Source: Palsa-504 sp963839095 (GTDB lineage: Bacteria > Actinomycetota > Actinomycetes > Streptosporangiales > Streptosporangiaceae). From it: DNA of 64,000 nucleotides. Location of the stretch: NCBI GenBank assembly GCA_963839095.1, contig CAWIUF010000064.1, positions 1-64,000 on the forward strand, read 5' to 3'. The stretch's first letter is position 1. Each line of letters starts with the position of its first letter. Below the pieces are notes generated by a model. The model made no database searches, was not told the DNA's origin, and was given only the letters and a program-made list of their open reading frames with translations. Made by a program: the position numbers and the translations under genes. Positions 26,624 to 37,582 of the stretch are shown here, piece after piece.

Positions 26624-27508
26624 TCACTCCCGCCCTAGGTCCCGGTGCACCACCTGCACGTCAGCCCCCGTGCCGAGGGCTCCGGCGACGCGTGCCGCCA
26701 GCTCGTCGGCGATCGCCACGCTGCGGTGCTTGCCGCCGGTGCAGCCGACCGCGAGGGTGACGAACCGCTTGCCCTCGCGCTCGTAGCCGGGAATCACCAC
26801 CTGCAGCAGCTCAGCGTAGTGACGGAGGAACTCCTTGGCGCCGGGCTGGGCGAGAACGTAGTCCCGGACCGGCGCGTCCTGCCCGGTGATCGGGGCCAGC
26901 TCGGGGATCCAGTGCGGGTTGGGCAGGAACCGGCAGTCGGCCACCAGGTCGGCGTCCACCGGAAGGCCGTATTTATAGCCGAACGAGACGACGCTGAGCC
27001 GCAGCCCGGCCGCCGTGCCGCCGCCGAAGAAGTCGCGCATCCGGGCCCGCAGCTCGTGCACGTTGAGCCGGGTCGTGTCGAGCACCAGGTCGGCGTCGCC
27101 GCGCGCCTCGCGGAGCAGCTCGCGCTCGGCCGCGATCCCGTCGGTGACGCGGCCGTTGCCCTGCAGCGGGTGCGGTCGCCGCTCGCTGTCGAACCGGCGT
27201 ACCAGGGTGTCCTCGCCTGCCTCGAGGTACACCACCCGGGCGGTCGCGCCGCGGGCGCCGAGGTCGCTGATGGCCGACTTGAGGTCGGTGCTGAACGCGC
27301 GGCTGCGCACGTCGACCACCGCGGCCATCCGGCTGACCGCGCCGTTGGACCGGGCCGCGAGGTCCACCATCGTGGGCAGCAGGCCGGGCGGCAGGTTATC
27401 CACCACGAACCAGCCCAGGTCCTCGAGCGACTTGGCCGCGGTCGACCGGCCCGCGCCGGACAGGCCGGTGATGATGACGATGTCCGCGATATCGTCAGCT
27501 GCCTTCAT
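26624..27508 (-). CDS. rapZ: RapZ-family nucleotide-binding protein
   Basis: 294 residues. The P-loop is GLSGAGRSTAAKSLED, the Arg-for-Lys form usual in actinobacteria. A Walker B-like LVLDTTRLNVHELR and the C-terminal FSFGYK-like VVSFGYKYGLP, GCTGGKHRSVAIADELA complete the family pattern. RapZ binds nucleotides and, in proteobacteria, metabolite GlcN6P and small RNAs; its role in actinomycetes is less clear. The start overlaps uvrC by 14 bp. Confidence 0.95.
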   Translation of the reverse strand: MKAADDIADIVIITGLSGAGRSTAAKSLEDLGWFVVDNLPPGLLPTMVDLAARSNGAVSRMAAVVDVRSRAFSTDLKSAISDLGARGATARVVYLEAGEDTLVRRFDSERRPHPLQGNGRVTDGIAAERELLREARGDADLVLDTTRLNVHELRARMRDFFGGGTAAGLRLSVVSFGYKYGLPVDADLVADCRFLPNPHWIPELAPITGQDAPVRDYVLAQPGAKEFLRHYAELLQVVIPGYEREGKRFVTLAVGCTGGKHRSVAIADELAARVAGALGTGADVQVVHRDLGRE

Positions 27509-29500
27509 GAGGCTCCCCCGCTTGATTGGTACCCGGCGCTGGATTGGAACCGAGGGCGGCCGAGACGGTGGCGGCGAGCCGCGGGCCGATGCCCGGCACG
27601 GCCGCGATCTCCTCGACGGTCGCCGCGGTGAGCTTGCGCACCGAGCCGAAGTGCTTGAGCAGGGCCTGGCGCCGGGCCGGGCCGAGCCCGGGCACGTCGT
27701 CGAGCGCGCTGCTGGTGGCGGCCTTGCCGCGCTTCTGGCGGTGGTAGGTGATCGCGAACCGGTGCGCCTCGTCCCGCACCCGCTGCAGCAGGTAGAGCCC
27801 CTCGCTGCTGCGGGGCAAGATGATCGGGTACTCCTCGCCCGGGCGCCAGACTTCCTCCAGGCGCTTGGCCAGCCCGCAGACGGCAACGTCGTCGATGCCA
27901 AGCTCGGCCAGGGCCCGGGCGGCCGCGTCGGCCTGCAGCGGGCCGCCGTCGACGACGACCAGGTTCGGCGGGTAGGCGAATTTCTTCGGGGCGTCGAGCC
28001 CATCTCGTTCGGCCGAAAGATCTTGATCTTGCTCTTCGTCCGGGTCGGGGTCGCCCAGGGTGTCGAGCTCGCCCGTCTTCTCCCGCTCGGCCAGGTAGCG
28101 GCGGAACCGCCGGGTGATCACCTCGTGGATCGAGGAGATGTCGTCGGTGCCGCCGGTGCCCTTGATCGCGAACCGGCGGTACTCGCTCTTGCGCACCAGG
28201 CCGTCCTCGAACACGACCATCGACGCGACCACGTGCGTGCCCTGCAGGTTCGACACGTCGTAGCACTCGATCCGCAGCGGCGCGTCGTCCAGTTCCAGGG
28301 CCTCCTGGATCTCGCTGAGCGCCTTGCTCCGGGTGGTCAGGTCGCTGGCCCGCCGGGTCTTGTGCAGCGCCAGCGACTGCCCGGCGTTCCTGGCCACGGT
28401 CTCCAGCAGGGCCTTCTTGTCCCCGCGGCGCGGCACCCGCAGGCTGACCGGGCCGCCGCGGCGTCCGGCCAGCCACTCGGTCATGGTGGCCGGGTCCGGC
28501 GGCAGCTCGGGGACCAGGATCTCCCGCGGGATGCCGGCGTTGACCGCCTCGGCCCCGGCCGGGCTGCGTCCGCGTAGACCTGGCCGAGGAACTGCTCCAC
28601 CAGGCCCGCCGGGGTGACCTCCTCGATCTTGTCCAGGACCCAGCCGCGCTGCCCGCGGACGCGGCCGCCGCGCACGTAGAAGACCTGGACGGCCGCCTCG
28701 AGCTGATCCTCGGCCAGCGCGATGACGTCGCAGTCGGTGCCGTCGCCGAGCACCACCGCCTGCTTCTCGATCGCGCGTTCCAGGGCCCGCAGGTCGTCGC
28801 GGAGCCGGGCGGCCCGCTCGAACTCCTCCTCCCGCGCGGCCTGCTTCATCTCGGCCTCGAGCCGGCCGGCGAACCGGCTGGTCTGCCCGGCCATGAAGTC
28901 GCAGAAGTCCTCGGCCAGGGCCCGGTGCTCCTCGGCGCTGACCCGCTTGACGCACGGCGCCGAGCACTTGCCGATGTAGCCGAGCAGGCACGGGCGGCCG
29001 ATCTGGCCGGACCGCTTGAACACCCCCGCCGAGCAGGTGCGCACCGGGAAGACCCGGAGCAGCGTGTCCACCGTGTCGCGGATGGCCCAGGCGTGGCTGT
29101 ACGGGCCGAAGTACCTGGTGCCCTTGCGCTTGGCACCGCGCATGACCATGACCCGGGGGTACTCGTCGCTCATCGTCACGGCCAGGTAGGGGTAGCTCTT
29201 GTCGTCCCGGTACTTGATGTTGAACCGGGGGTCGTACTCCTTGATCCAGGAGTACTCCAGCTGCAGCGCCTCGACCTCGGTGCCGACCACGGTCCACTCG
29301 ACGCCGGCCGCCGTGGTGAGCATCATCTGGGTGCGCGGGTGCAGGCTGGCGAAGTCGGCGAAGTACTGATTGAGCCGCTGCCGGAGCGACTTCGCCTTGC
29401 CGACGTAGATGACCCGGCCGCGCTGGTCGCGGAATTTGTAGACCCCGGGGGATTCGGGGATCTCGCCCGGCGCCGGCCGGAAGCCCAGCGGATCTGCCAC
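27495..29500 (-). CDS. uvrC: excinuclease ABC subunit C
   Basis: About 665 residues: the GIY-YIG nuclease (PESPGVYKFRD, VIYVGKAKSLRQRLNQYF), a Cys-rich segment (CSAPCVKRVS), the UVR motif, the RNase H-like domain (YDVSNLQGTHVVASMVVFEDG, NLVVVDGGPLQ) and C-terminal helix-hairpin-helices (LDDVPGLGPARRQALLKHFGS). UvrC makes both incisions in nucleotide excision repair. One frame break lies near 28562. Start GTG 29500; a TAAGAT -10 box (29513-29508) in the inverted repeat GGAGCC-N7-GGCTCC (29501-29519) suggests a leaderless mRNA. Confidence 0.95.
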
Positions 29501-29552
29501 GGAGCCAATCTTAGGCTCCCGCGCGCGGCCTCCGGCCGGCCACGATGGCTTC

Positions 29553-31959
29553 GTGGGTACGTTCTTCACCGCGGCCGGGCGGCTGGCCGTCCGCTTCCGC
29601 TGGGTCATCGTCCTGGCCTGGGCAGCCGGCACGGCCGCGGCCATGGTGCTGCTGCCGTCGCTGTCGAGCGTGACGCAAAGCGATAACACCTCGTTCCTGC
29701 CCGCCAGCGCGCCCAGCGAGCAGGCGGCCGAGCTGGCCTCACCGCTGCAGGGCGCCTCGCTGACCGCGGTCACCGTGGTCGCGGCCCGGGCCGGCGGGCC
29801 GCTTTCCGCGGCGGACGGGACGTTCGTCGCGCGGCTGGCGGGCTCGCTGTCCCGGGTGGCCCGGGTCACGGCGGTGCGGGACGCCGGCCAGTCGGCCGAC
29901 GGGCAGGCCGACCAGCTCACCGTGCTGGCCGCGCTGGCCCAGTCCGGCGGCCTGGCCACCTCCCAGCAGGCCACGCTGGTGGCCGGGGTGCGCGACGCCA
30001 TCCGCGCGGCGGGACCGCCGGGCGGCCTGGCGGTGCGCACGGCGGGCACCGTCGCCACCCGGGTGGACACCAACGCCACCTCGGGCAAGACCGGCGGCCA
30101 GGTCCAGTGGTTCTCCATCATCTTCGTGATCGCGCTGCTCGTCGCGGTGTTCCGGTCCGCGCTGGCGCCGCTGATCGCGGTGCTGCCCGCGGTCGTGGTG
30201 GTGCTGGTGGCCGAGCGGCTGACCGCCGAGGCCGCGGTGCACGGCCTGGGCGTGTCGCAGATCGCCTCGCTGCTGCTGATCGTGCTGGTGCTCGGGGCGG
30301 GCACCGACTACGCCCTGTTCCTGATGTTCCGGGTGCGGGAGGAGATGCGGGCGGGACTGCCGGTGCCGAGAAGCGATCGTGTTCTCGGTGGGGCGGGTCG
30401 GCGAGACGATCACGTTCTCGGCCGGCGTCCTCATCGCCGCGCTGCTCTCGCTCGCCACCGCCTCCTTCAGCCTGTACTCCGGGCTGGCGGCGCCGCTGGC
30501 CATCGCCATCGGGCTGATGCTGGTGGCCGGGCTCACCCTGCTGCCCGCGCTGCTCGCGATCTGCGGGCCGGCGGCGTTCTGGCCGTCCTCGGTGCGGCCC
30601 GGCACCGGGCGGGCCGGGTGGTGGGGGCCGGCCTGCTCGCGGATCGTCCGGCGGCCGCTGGCCACGCTGGTCATCGGCCTGGTCGTGTTCGGCGCGCTCG
30701 CGGTGGCCTCGGCCGGCTACCTGGCCGCGGGCCTCGGCGGCCCGGCGACCGGGCCGGCCGGGAGCGATTCAGCGGCTGGCGACGCGCTGCTGGCCCGGCA
30801 CTTCCCGCAGACGGCGGCCAACCCGACGGTCATCGTGCTGCGCCTGCGGCAGCCCGCCTGGGCGGCCGCGGGCGCCGTGGCCGCGGCCGGGCGGCAGCTC
30901 GCCGCCGACCCGGTGTTCACCTCGGTGTCCGGGCCGCTGGACGCGAACGGCACGGCGCTGACCGCCGCCCAGTACGCCGCGCTGTACGCCGCCTACGGCC
31001 CGCCGCGGGCCATCGCGGCCTCGGTCCGGGTCCCGCCCGCGCGGCTGGCCGCGTTCGAGTCCTACCGGGCGAGCGGCTCCTACGTGAGCGCGGACGGGCG
31101 CACGATCTCGTTCGCCACCGCGCTGTCGGCGGGCGGCGCGACCACCACCGCGGCGGCGCAGGCGGTGCCCGCGGTCCGGGCCGCGGCCGCCCGCGCCGCG
31201 CGGACCGCCGGGGCCCTGGCCGCCGGGGTCACCGGGCAGGCGGCGTTCACCAGCGACGTCGCCCGGCTGTCGGACGGCGACCTGCGCACCGTCATCCCGA
31301 TCGCCATCGCGGTCATCGCGGTGCTGCTCGCGCTGGTGATGCGCTCGCTGATCGCGCCGCTGTACCTGATCGCGTCGGTGGTGCTCTCGTACTTCGCGGC
31401 GCTGGGACTGACCGTCCTGGTGTTCATGAAGGCCGCCGGGCAGCCCGGGCTGACCTTCATCCTGCCGTTCCTGCTCTTCGTCTTCCTGCTGGCGCTCGGC
31501 GAGGACTACAACATCCTGGTCATGACGCGCATCAGGGAGGAGGCACAGCGGCTCCCGCTGCGCGAGGCGGTGGGGCGGGCGCTCAGCGTGACCGGGACCA
31601 CGGTGACCTCGGCCGGGCTGGTGCTGGCGGGGACGTTCGGCGTGCTGGCGATCGTCGGTTCCGGCAGCGCCGGGGCGCAGAACGTCCGGACGATCGTGAA
31701 CGTCGGCGTGGGCCTGGCACTGGGCGTGCTGATGGACACGTTCCTGGTCCGGACGCTGCTCGTGCCGGCCGCGGTGGTGCTGATCGGCCGGTGGAACTGG
31801 TGGCCGTCCGCGCTGAGCCGGGCGCGGCCCGCCGGCGGCGCCGGAGGGCGGCCGGGATATTCCGTTGCCAGATCTCAGTTATTACTTAAGCTGGCCACGA
31901 GGGCAACGGGCTTGCGGGGGCACCGGGGCTTACGGGGCACCGGGGTCCCGCTGAACTGA
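29553..31959 (+). CDS. MMPL/RND-family membrane transporter
   Basis: About 800 residues in two frame pieces; removing one extra A near 30372 joins them (GLPVPEAIVFSVGRVGETITF). Each half has a transmembrane helix, a large extracytoplasmic domain and a five-helix bundle, as in MMPL exporters. The proton-relay segments are visible: LGAGTDYALFLMFRVREE and ALGEDYNILVMTRIREE. Such proteins export lipids, siderophores or antibiotics in actinomycetes. It precedes a P450 gene on the same strand by 11 bp, so it may be part of a small secondary-metabolism unit. The last ~25 residues look repetitive and may reflect a masked stop. Confidence 0.85.
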
Positions 31960-31970
31960 CGAGGGGCCGC

Positions 31971-33189
31971 ATGACCACGCGGGAACTGACCGCCGAGTAC
32001 CTCGGCGCCGACTACTTCGCCGATCCTTACTCCGTGCACGCCCGGCTGCGGGCGCGGCACCCGGTCACGCCGGTGATCCTGCCGGGCGGCGACATGCGGG
32101 TGTGGCTGGTTACCGGGTACGCCGAGGCGCGGGCCGCGCTGGCCGACCCGCGGCTGCGCAAGAACATGCCGGGCTGGGCACCCGGACCCGACTCGGTCTT
32201 CACCGTCCTCGAGCGTCACATGCTCAACAGCGACCCGCCGGACCACGGGCGGCTGCGCCGCCTGGTCAACAAGGCCTTCACCGCCCGCCACGTCGAGCGG
32301 CTCCGGCCCCGGATCGCCGCCATCACCGCCGGGCTGCTGGACGACATCCCGGCGCGGTCCGAAGTCGACTTGCTCGCCTCGTTCGCGTTCCCGCTGCCGA
32401 TCACGGTGATCTGCGAGCTGCTCGGCGTGCCCGACCGACGAGCGCGACGACTTCCGCGACTGGTCGACCACCGTGGTGTCGAATACGGCGGCTCCCGAGG
32501 TGATGATCGCCCACGCCACCGCGATGGTCAGCTACTTCCGGGCGCTGCTGGCGGCCAAGCGGCGCGAGCCGACCGACGACCTGCTGTCGGCGCTGATCAC
32601 GGCGCGGGACCAGGCCGACAGCCTGAGCGAGGACGAGCTCGTATCGATGGCGTTCCTGCTGCTGGTGGCCGGGCACGAGACCACGGTCAACCTGATCGCC
32701 AGCGGTGTGCTGGCGCTGCTCCTCAACCCGGCCGAGCTGGCCCGGCTCGCCGCCGACCCCGGGCTGACCGGCGGCGCGGTGGAGGAACTGCTGCGGTACG
32801 TGGCGCCGGTCAGCCACACGACGTTCCGGTGCGCCGCCGAGCCGGTCGACCTCGGCGGCGTGCGCATCGGCCGGGGCGACCCGGTGTTCGTCGCGCTGAG
32901 CGGCGCGAACCGGGACCCGGCCCGGTTCGGCGGCCCGGAAGGACTGGACCTGGGACGGGACACCTCCGGGCACCTGGCGTTCGGGCACGGCATCCACTAC
33001 TGCGTGGGCGCGCCGCTGGCACGGCTCGAGGCCCAGATCGCCTTCACCGGCCTGCTGGGCCGGTTCCCCCGCCTGGAGCTGGCCGTGCCGCCGGAGTCGC
33101 TGCGCTGGCGGCCGAGCACGCTCATCCACGGCCTGGAGTCCCTCCCGGTGCGGCTGGACCCCGGCGGGGGCGGCACCAGCGGCCAGTGA
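31971..33189 (+). CDS. cytochrome P450
   Basis: About 405 residues: I-helix LLVAGHETTVNL, the ExxR motif EELLRYVAP, and the heme loop LAFGHGIHYCVGAPLARLE with the ligand Cys. The pattern matches soluble bacterial class I P450s such as CYP105/107. One extra C near 32441 breaks the frame; removal gives LLGVPTDERDDFRDWS. RBS GAGGGG precedes ATG 31971. No ferredoxin gene is adjacent. Substrate unknown. Confidence 0.93.
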
Positions 33190-33210
33190 GGCTGGTGGTA
33201 TACCGGTCCG

Positions 33211-33984
33211 ATGGGACGCTTGACCGAAATCGCGCCCGGCGTGCTGGTCGCGACCAGCACATACGCCATGACCACCAGTACCGTGGTCGTCGGCTCATCG
33301 GGCGGCTGCCTGCTGGTCGACCCGGCGGTGACCGTGGCCGACCTGGCCGCGCTGGCCGGTGAGCTGGCGGACCGGGGCCTGCGGCCCGCGGTGGCCTGGT
33401 CGACCCACCCGCACTGGGACCACGTGCTGTGGAGCGCCGCGCTGGGGGACGCACCCCGGTACGCGGCGCCCGCCGCGATGCCCATCCTCGAGACCGAGCG
33501 GGACGGCATGCTCGAGCATCTCGCCGAGTCCGCGCCCGGTCACGACCTGGAGCTGGTCGGGAAGCTGCAGGCCCTGGACGGGCCGGCCATCCCGTGGGAC
33601 GGGCCGGAGGCCAGGCTGATCGTGCACGACGGGCACGCGCCCGGCCACGGAGCGGTCTTCCTGCCCGACAGCGGCGTGCTGCTCGCCGGGGACATGTGCT
33701 CGGACATCGAGATCCCGCTGCTCGACACCCTCGCGAAGGACCCGCTCGGCGACTACCGCACCGGGGTGGAGCGGCTGGCCGCGGTGCCCGGCGTGCGGCA
33801 GGTGGTGCCCGGGCACGGCCACGTCGGGGACGCCGCGGAACTGCGCAGGCGGCTCGACCTCGACACCGCCTACCTGGACGCGGTGTCGGCCGGGCGGCCG
33901 TACCAGGACCCGCGGCTGACGGCGGACAGCCCGCAGTGGATGCGGGACATGCACGAGAGCCAGGTGCGCTACTTCCAGGCCTAG
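33211..33984 (+). CDS. metallo-beta-lactamase-fold hydrolase
   Basis: 257 residues with the zinc motif STHPHWDHVLW, then HDGHAPGHGAVFL, LLAGDMCSDIEIPLL and VVPGHGHVGD. These supply the metal ligands of the glyoxalase II/lactonase-type hydrolases. The absence of a signal peptide points to a cytosolic enzyme. It follows the P450 by 21 bp. The substrate could be a lactone, thioester or other ester; nothing narrows it. Confidence 0.88.
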   Translation: MGRLTEIAPGVLVATSTYAMTTSTVVVGSSGGCLLVDPAVTVADLAALAGELADRGLRPAVAWSTHPHWDHVLWSAALGDAPRYAAPAAMPILETERDGMLEHLAESAPGHDLELVGKLQALDGPAIPWDGPEARLIVHDGHAPGHGAVFLPDSGVLLAGDMCSDIEIPLLDTLAKDPLGDYRTGVERLAAVPGVRQVVPGHGHVGDAAELRRRLDLDTAYLDAVSAGRPYQDPRLTADSPQWMRDMHESQVRYFQA

Positions 33985-34009
33985 CAGCCGCGCCACATCC
34001 GGTGCCCGG

Positions 34010-35377
34010 TCAGCCGGCCGGGCTGTCGCCCGCGCCGGTGTGCGAGGACCCGGTACGGGCGGGCTCGGCCTGGCCGGTGACGTCCGGCTCCTCGGCGCTG
34101 TCGCTGTCCCGCGGCTCCGCGGTGAGCCCCTCGGCCGGCGACGCGGCCAGGCCGTAGCCGCCGGCGTCAGCCGCGGGAACCGGGCCGGCCGCGAACGCCT
34201 GCGGCCGGCGTGAAGAGCATCCACGCGCACGAGACGACCAGCACGATGAGGAACACGCAGTAGATCCAGAACGCGGGCGTGACACCGGAACTGATCGTGA
34301 GCCCGAGCCGCGTGGCCTCGCGTTCGAGATCCCGAACTGAGCGGGCGAGGCGGGCTGGCCGGCCTGCACGAGGGCCGAGATGGCCTGCGCCGCCATCGGG
34401 ATGGCGACCCCGGCCAGGAGCACGCCCCCGTGCCGGACCGGGCGCCAGAACGCGGCGACGACGACCGTCACGGCGACCGCGAGCATCACCAGCACGTCAC
34501 CCGTGATCACCAGGCCCGGGGTGGTGCCGGAGAAGGCATCACCGAGCGTCAGCGACTGCGTCTGCCCGGCCGCCGTGCGCAGCGTGAAGCTGTCCCAGGC
34601 CGGGGCGAACGCGGCGGCCACGCCGAGGCCCGCCAGGATCATCATCACGGCGGGGCCGATCGCGGCGCCGCGCGGCCGTCCCAGCGAGCCGGCCCGGCCG
34701 GCCGCAGCCGGGCGGAGCAGGAACGCGAGGACCGCGCCCGCGGTGCAGGCGAGCCAGCCGACGGCGGACAGGATCAGCCCGGTGCCGCCGGGAGCTCCCG
34801 TCCCGGAGGTGGCCAGGCCGATGTCGGAGAAGAACAGGCCGAACGTGACCGCGCTCAGGCCCAGGCTGAGCAGCGCGCCGATCCGCAGCCGGGCGCCGCC
34901 GAGGACGATGAGCACCGCGCTCAGGGTCCAGGCGCCCAGGTAGACGGCGTGCGGGAGAACCTGGTCGGTGCGGTCAGCGAGGCTGACGCTGCCCAGGTAA
35001 TGGGGGAAGAGCCCGGCCACGCCCAGGATGACGCCCACGCCGAGCAGCGCCGCCGCGACGACGGCGCCGCCTTTCCCGCCGGACGCCGGGCCGGCGCCGT
35101 ACCCGGCCGTGGAGGGACCGGCTGCGCCGGGGCCTTCGCCCGCCGGGGACCCGCTCGCGCCCACGGGCGGATTGCCCCGTCCGACCGGGACGATCGTGCC
35201 CGGCGCCTCCATGCTCGCGAACCGGGTCCACGCGGCGTTCCAGCCCTCGGGGGTCTCCGCCCACTGCTGCAGCGGCTCATGCCGGGGCGCGCCCACGGCC
35301 CATACGCCGTAGAAGCCCCGGCCCTGGCCTAGCTCGTACCCGGCTCCCCGGTACGCAATAGTGACCTTGTCAAACAC
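34010..35377 (-). CDS. hypothetical multi-spanning membrane protein
   Basis: Not a family I can name. A ~60-residue N-terminal globular domain (VTIAYRGAGYELGQGRGFYGVW, WNAAWTRFASMEA) is followed by a Gly/Pro/Ala-rich linker and then seven or eight hydrophobic helices. The C terminus is disordered, rich in Ala, Pro and Glu. The last helix is out of frame between about 34330 and 34200; reading the alternate frame gives TPAFWIYCVFLIVLVVSCAWMLF, a clear transmembrane segment. One of these two shifts looks like a missing base. The N-terminal part resembles proteins that read a packed sequence ahead of a membrane region; no function is assigned. Confidence 0.6.
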   Translation of the reverse strand: MFDKVTIAYRGAGYELGQGRGFYGVWAVGAPRHEPLQQWAETPEGWNAAWTRFASMEAPGTIVPVGRGNPPVGASGSPAGEGPGAAGPSTAGYGAGPASGGKGGAVVAAALLGVGVILGVAGLFPHYLGSVSLADRTDQVLPHAVYLGAWTLSAVLIVLGGARLRIGALLSLGLSAVTFGLFFSDIGLATSGTGAPGGTGLILSAVGWLACTAGAVLAFLLRPAAAGRAGSLGRPRGAAIGPAVMMILAGLGVAAAFAPAWDSFTLRTAAGQTQSLTLGDAFSGTTPGLVITGDVLVMLAVAVTVVVAAFWRPVRHGGVLLAGVAIPMAAQAISALVQAGQPASPAQFGISNARPRGSGSRSVPVSRPRSGSTACSSSCWSSRARGCSSRRPQAFAAGPVPAADAGGYGLAASPAEGLTAEPRDSDSAEEPDVTGQAEPARTGSSHTGAGDSPAG

Positions 35378-35553
35378 GACTCAAGCCCTTCCTGACTCCT
35401 GCCACAGCCCGCACCGTTATGTCGCCGAACCTTACCGAAACTTAGAAAGCCGGCCTGGAGGCTGGCTGAGCAGTTTCTCAAGCCTTGCTGACTTTCTCAT
35501 CCGCGGGGTGCAGGCGGCGCCCATCGCATACCGCGCGCGGTTGGATGGTCCCC

Positions 35554-36546
35554 ATGGACATTCTGATACTCGGCGGCACCGCCTGGCTGGGCCGCGAGAT
35601 AGCCGGGCAGGCGATCCGGCGCGGGCACGCGGTGACCTGCCTGGCCCGCGGTGACAGCGGCCCGGTCGCCGACGGCGCCGTTCTCGTGGCCGCCGACCGG
35701 CGCCGGGACGACGCCTACGACCAGGTGCGGGACCGGGACTGGGACGCGGTGCTCGAGGTCTCCTGGCAGCCCGGCCTCGTCCGCGGCGCGCTGGCGGCGC
35801 TCGGCGAGCGGGCGGCGCACTGGACCTACGTCTCCTCGGTCAGCGTCTACGCCTCGCACGCCAAGGTCGGCGCCGGCGAGTCCGAGCCGCTGCTCCCCCC
35901 GGACGAGCGCGACGAGGTCGGCGCCGAGCAGTACGGCGAGGCCAAGGTGGCCTGCGAGCAGGCCAGCGCCGCGAGCGCGGGCGGCCGGCTGGTGATCGCG
36001 CGGGCCGGGCTCATCGGCGGCCCCGGCGATCACAGCGGGCGGACCGGCTACTGGGTGGCGCGGGCCGCGCGCGACCCGCGGGGCCCGATGCTCGTCCCCG
36101 CCGTCCCCGACATGGCGACGCAGGTCATCGACGCCCGGGACATGACCGGCTGGCTGCTGGACTGCGCGCAGGGCGGGATCACCGGAACCTACAACGCGGT
36201 CGGGCCGGTCGTCCGGTTCGGGAGCTGGGTCGAGCAGGCCCGGGCGATTGCCGGGCACACCGGGCCGGTCGTCGAGGCGGACCAGGCCTGGCTGGCCGAG
36301 CAGGGGGTCGCCGAGTGGGCAGGCCCGGAGTCGCTGCCGCTGTGGGTCGCCGAGCCGGGCTGGGACGGGTTCGCCACGCGCAGCGGCCAGGCCGCCGCGG
36401 ACGCCGGGCTGCGCCACCGGCCCCGCGCCGAACTGCAGGCCGACACGCTGGCCTGGGAACGTGAGCAGGGCCTGGACCGGCCGAGAAAGGCGGGCCTGAG
36501 CGCGGAGCGCGAACGCGAGCTGCTGGCCGCCCTCGGACGAGCCTGA
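35554..36546 (+). CDS. NAD-dependent epimerase/reductase-like protein
   Basis: 330 residues of extended SDR: MDILILGGTAWLGREIAGQAIRRGH is the nucleotide-binding start, with TYVSSVSVYA, EQYGEAKVACEQ and VIARAGLIGGPGD further on. The catalytic YxxxK is YGEAK. Related actinomycete proteins are annotated as isoflavone-reductase-like or nucleoside-sugar epimerases; the substrate is unknown. ATG 35554 was chosen because the fold starts exactly there. Reading frame intact. Confidence 0.85.
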   Translation: MDILILGGTAWLGREIAGQAIRRGHAVTCLARGDSGPVADGAVLVAADRRRDDAYDQVRDRDWDAVLEVSWQPGLVRGALAALGERAAHWTYVSSVSVYASHAKVGAGESEPLLPPDERDEVGAEQYGEAKVACEQASAASAGGRLVIARAGLIGGPGDHSGRTGYWVARAARDPRGPMLVPAVPDMATQVIDARDMTGWLLDCAQGGITGTYNAVGPVVRFGSWVEQARAIAGHTGPVVEADQAWLAEQGVAEWAGPESLPLWVAEPGWDGFATRSGQAAADAGLRHRPRAELQADTLAWEREQGLDRPRKAGLSAERERELLAALGRA

Positions 36547-36575
36547 GGGGACGCTCGCGCCGCGTCCCGCCCGTC

Positions 36576-36618
36576 GTCAGCATATGTTGACGACGATGAC
36601 CTGTCAGCATATGCTGAC
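36576..36618 (+). promoter_or_regulatory. double operator and promoter of the first HTH/Clp-N module
   Basis: GTCAGCATATGTTGAC (36576-36591) and the perfect palindrome GTCAGCATATGCTGAC (36603-36618) start 27 bp apart. The first covers a -35 box (TTGACG, 36587-36592), the second a -10 box (TATGCT, 36610-36615), with a 17-bp spacer. The ATG follows the -10 box by 8 bp, so the mRNA should be leaderless. The design matches 45727-45769. Confidence 0.75.
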
Positions 36619-36623
36619 GAACT

Positions 36624-36845
36624 ATGGAACCCGTACTCGAAATCGCCGAGGGCGCCACCAGCAGCGACCCGGATGTCGGGCTGCGCGCGGTGGCGGCCCT
36701 GCGGGCCCTGTCCGAGCGCCTCGAGGTACTCCAGGTGCAGGCCGCGCGCGAGCTCGGCTGGTCGTGGCAGGACATCGCGGAGCGGCTCGGCGTGACCAAG
36801 CAGACCGTGCACCGCAAGTACGGCCGGCGGATCGGGAGGCGATGA
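36624..36845 (+). CDS. small helix-turn-helix regulator (first copy)
   Basis: 73 residues. After GLRAVAALRALSERLEVLQVQAA comes the helix-turn-helix GWSWQDIAERLGVTKQTVHRKYGRR. It is a close paralogue of the gene at 45774 (same VGLRAVAAL/LEVLQV and GWSWQ-IAE-LGV cores). It is followed, with a 4-bp overlap, by a Clp N-domain gene. The double palindrome over its promoter is the likely target of the protein itself. A role in regulating proteolysis or a stress response through the partner is possible. Confidence 0.85.
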   Translation: MEPVLEIAEGATSSDPDVGLRAVAALRALSERLEVLQVQAARELGWSWQDIAERLGVTKQTVHRKYGRRIGRR

Positions 36846-37568
36846 TGCTCGAGCGCTTCGACCCCGACGGCCGCACCCTCATCGCCCAGGCCGCCGAGCA
36901 CGCCCGGCGGCTGGGGCACCGCTACGTCGGGCGGTGAGCACCTCCTGCTCGCCGCCGTCTCGGCCGGCGCGCCGGCGAGCGCGGTGATGCGCGCGCAGGG
37001 GGTCACGCCGGAACTGGTCGAGGAGGAGATCGTCCGCCGGGTCGGGCTGGGCGCGGGAGGCGGCCTGTTCGCCGGGCTCGACCGGGACGCGCTGGCTACC
37101 ATCGGCATCGACCTGGACGCGGTGCGCGCGAAGATCGAGGCGTCGTTCGGGCCGCAGGCGCTGACCAGCGCCGCCCAGGCGGCGCACCAGGGCCGGGCCC
37201 GGCACCCGGGCCTGCGGCCGCCCCGGACCGTGCGCGACTGGCGCCGCAGGCGCCGGGCCCGGCGGGTCCTGGTCCACGCGCCCGGATTCAGCCCGCGGCG
37301 GGATGCCCCGGCCGTTACCGGCCGCTACTGCGCTCCCGGGCCGCTGCCGAGCGGGCATATCCCGTTCACGCCGGTCTCGAAGAAGATCCTCTATCTCACC
37401 CTGCGCGAGGCAACCGCCCGGGATGACGCGCACCTGGGCGTGCTGCACATCGCGCTCGCCCTCACCACCGTCGAGAGCGGGCTGGTGCCGTCCATCGTGT
37501 CCGCCGCGGGCACGCGGGCGACCGCGCTGCGGGCGGCGATCCTCGACCGGTACCGCCAGGCCAGCTGA
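36842..37568 (+). CDS. Clp N-terminal (repeat) domain protein, first copy
   Basis: About 240 residues with a double Clp-N domain: MLERFDPDGRTLIAQAAEHARRLGHRYVG, EHLLLAA, and in the second half ILYLTLREATARDDAHLGVLHIALALTTV. There is no AAA+ ATPase domain, so it cannot unfold substrates; free Clp-N proteins may act as adaptors or sensors. One extra G near 36931 breaks the frame (GHRYVGGEHLLLAA when corrected). It starts inside the HTH gene's end (ATGA). A 45-residue Arg/Pro-rich linker joins the halves. Confidence 0.8.
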
Positions 37569-37582
37569 CGCGGCGCCCGCTC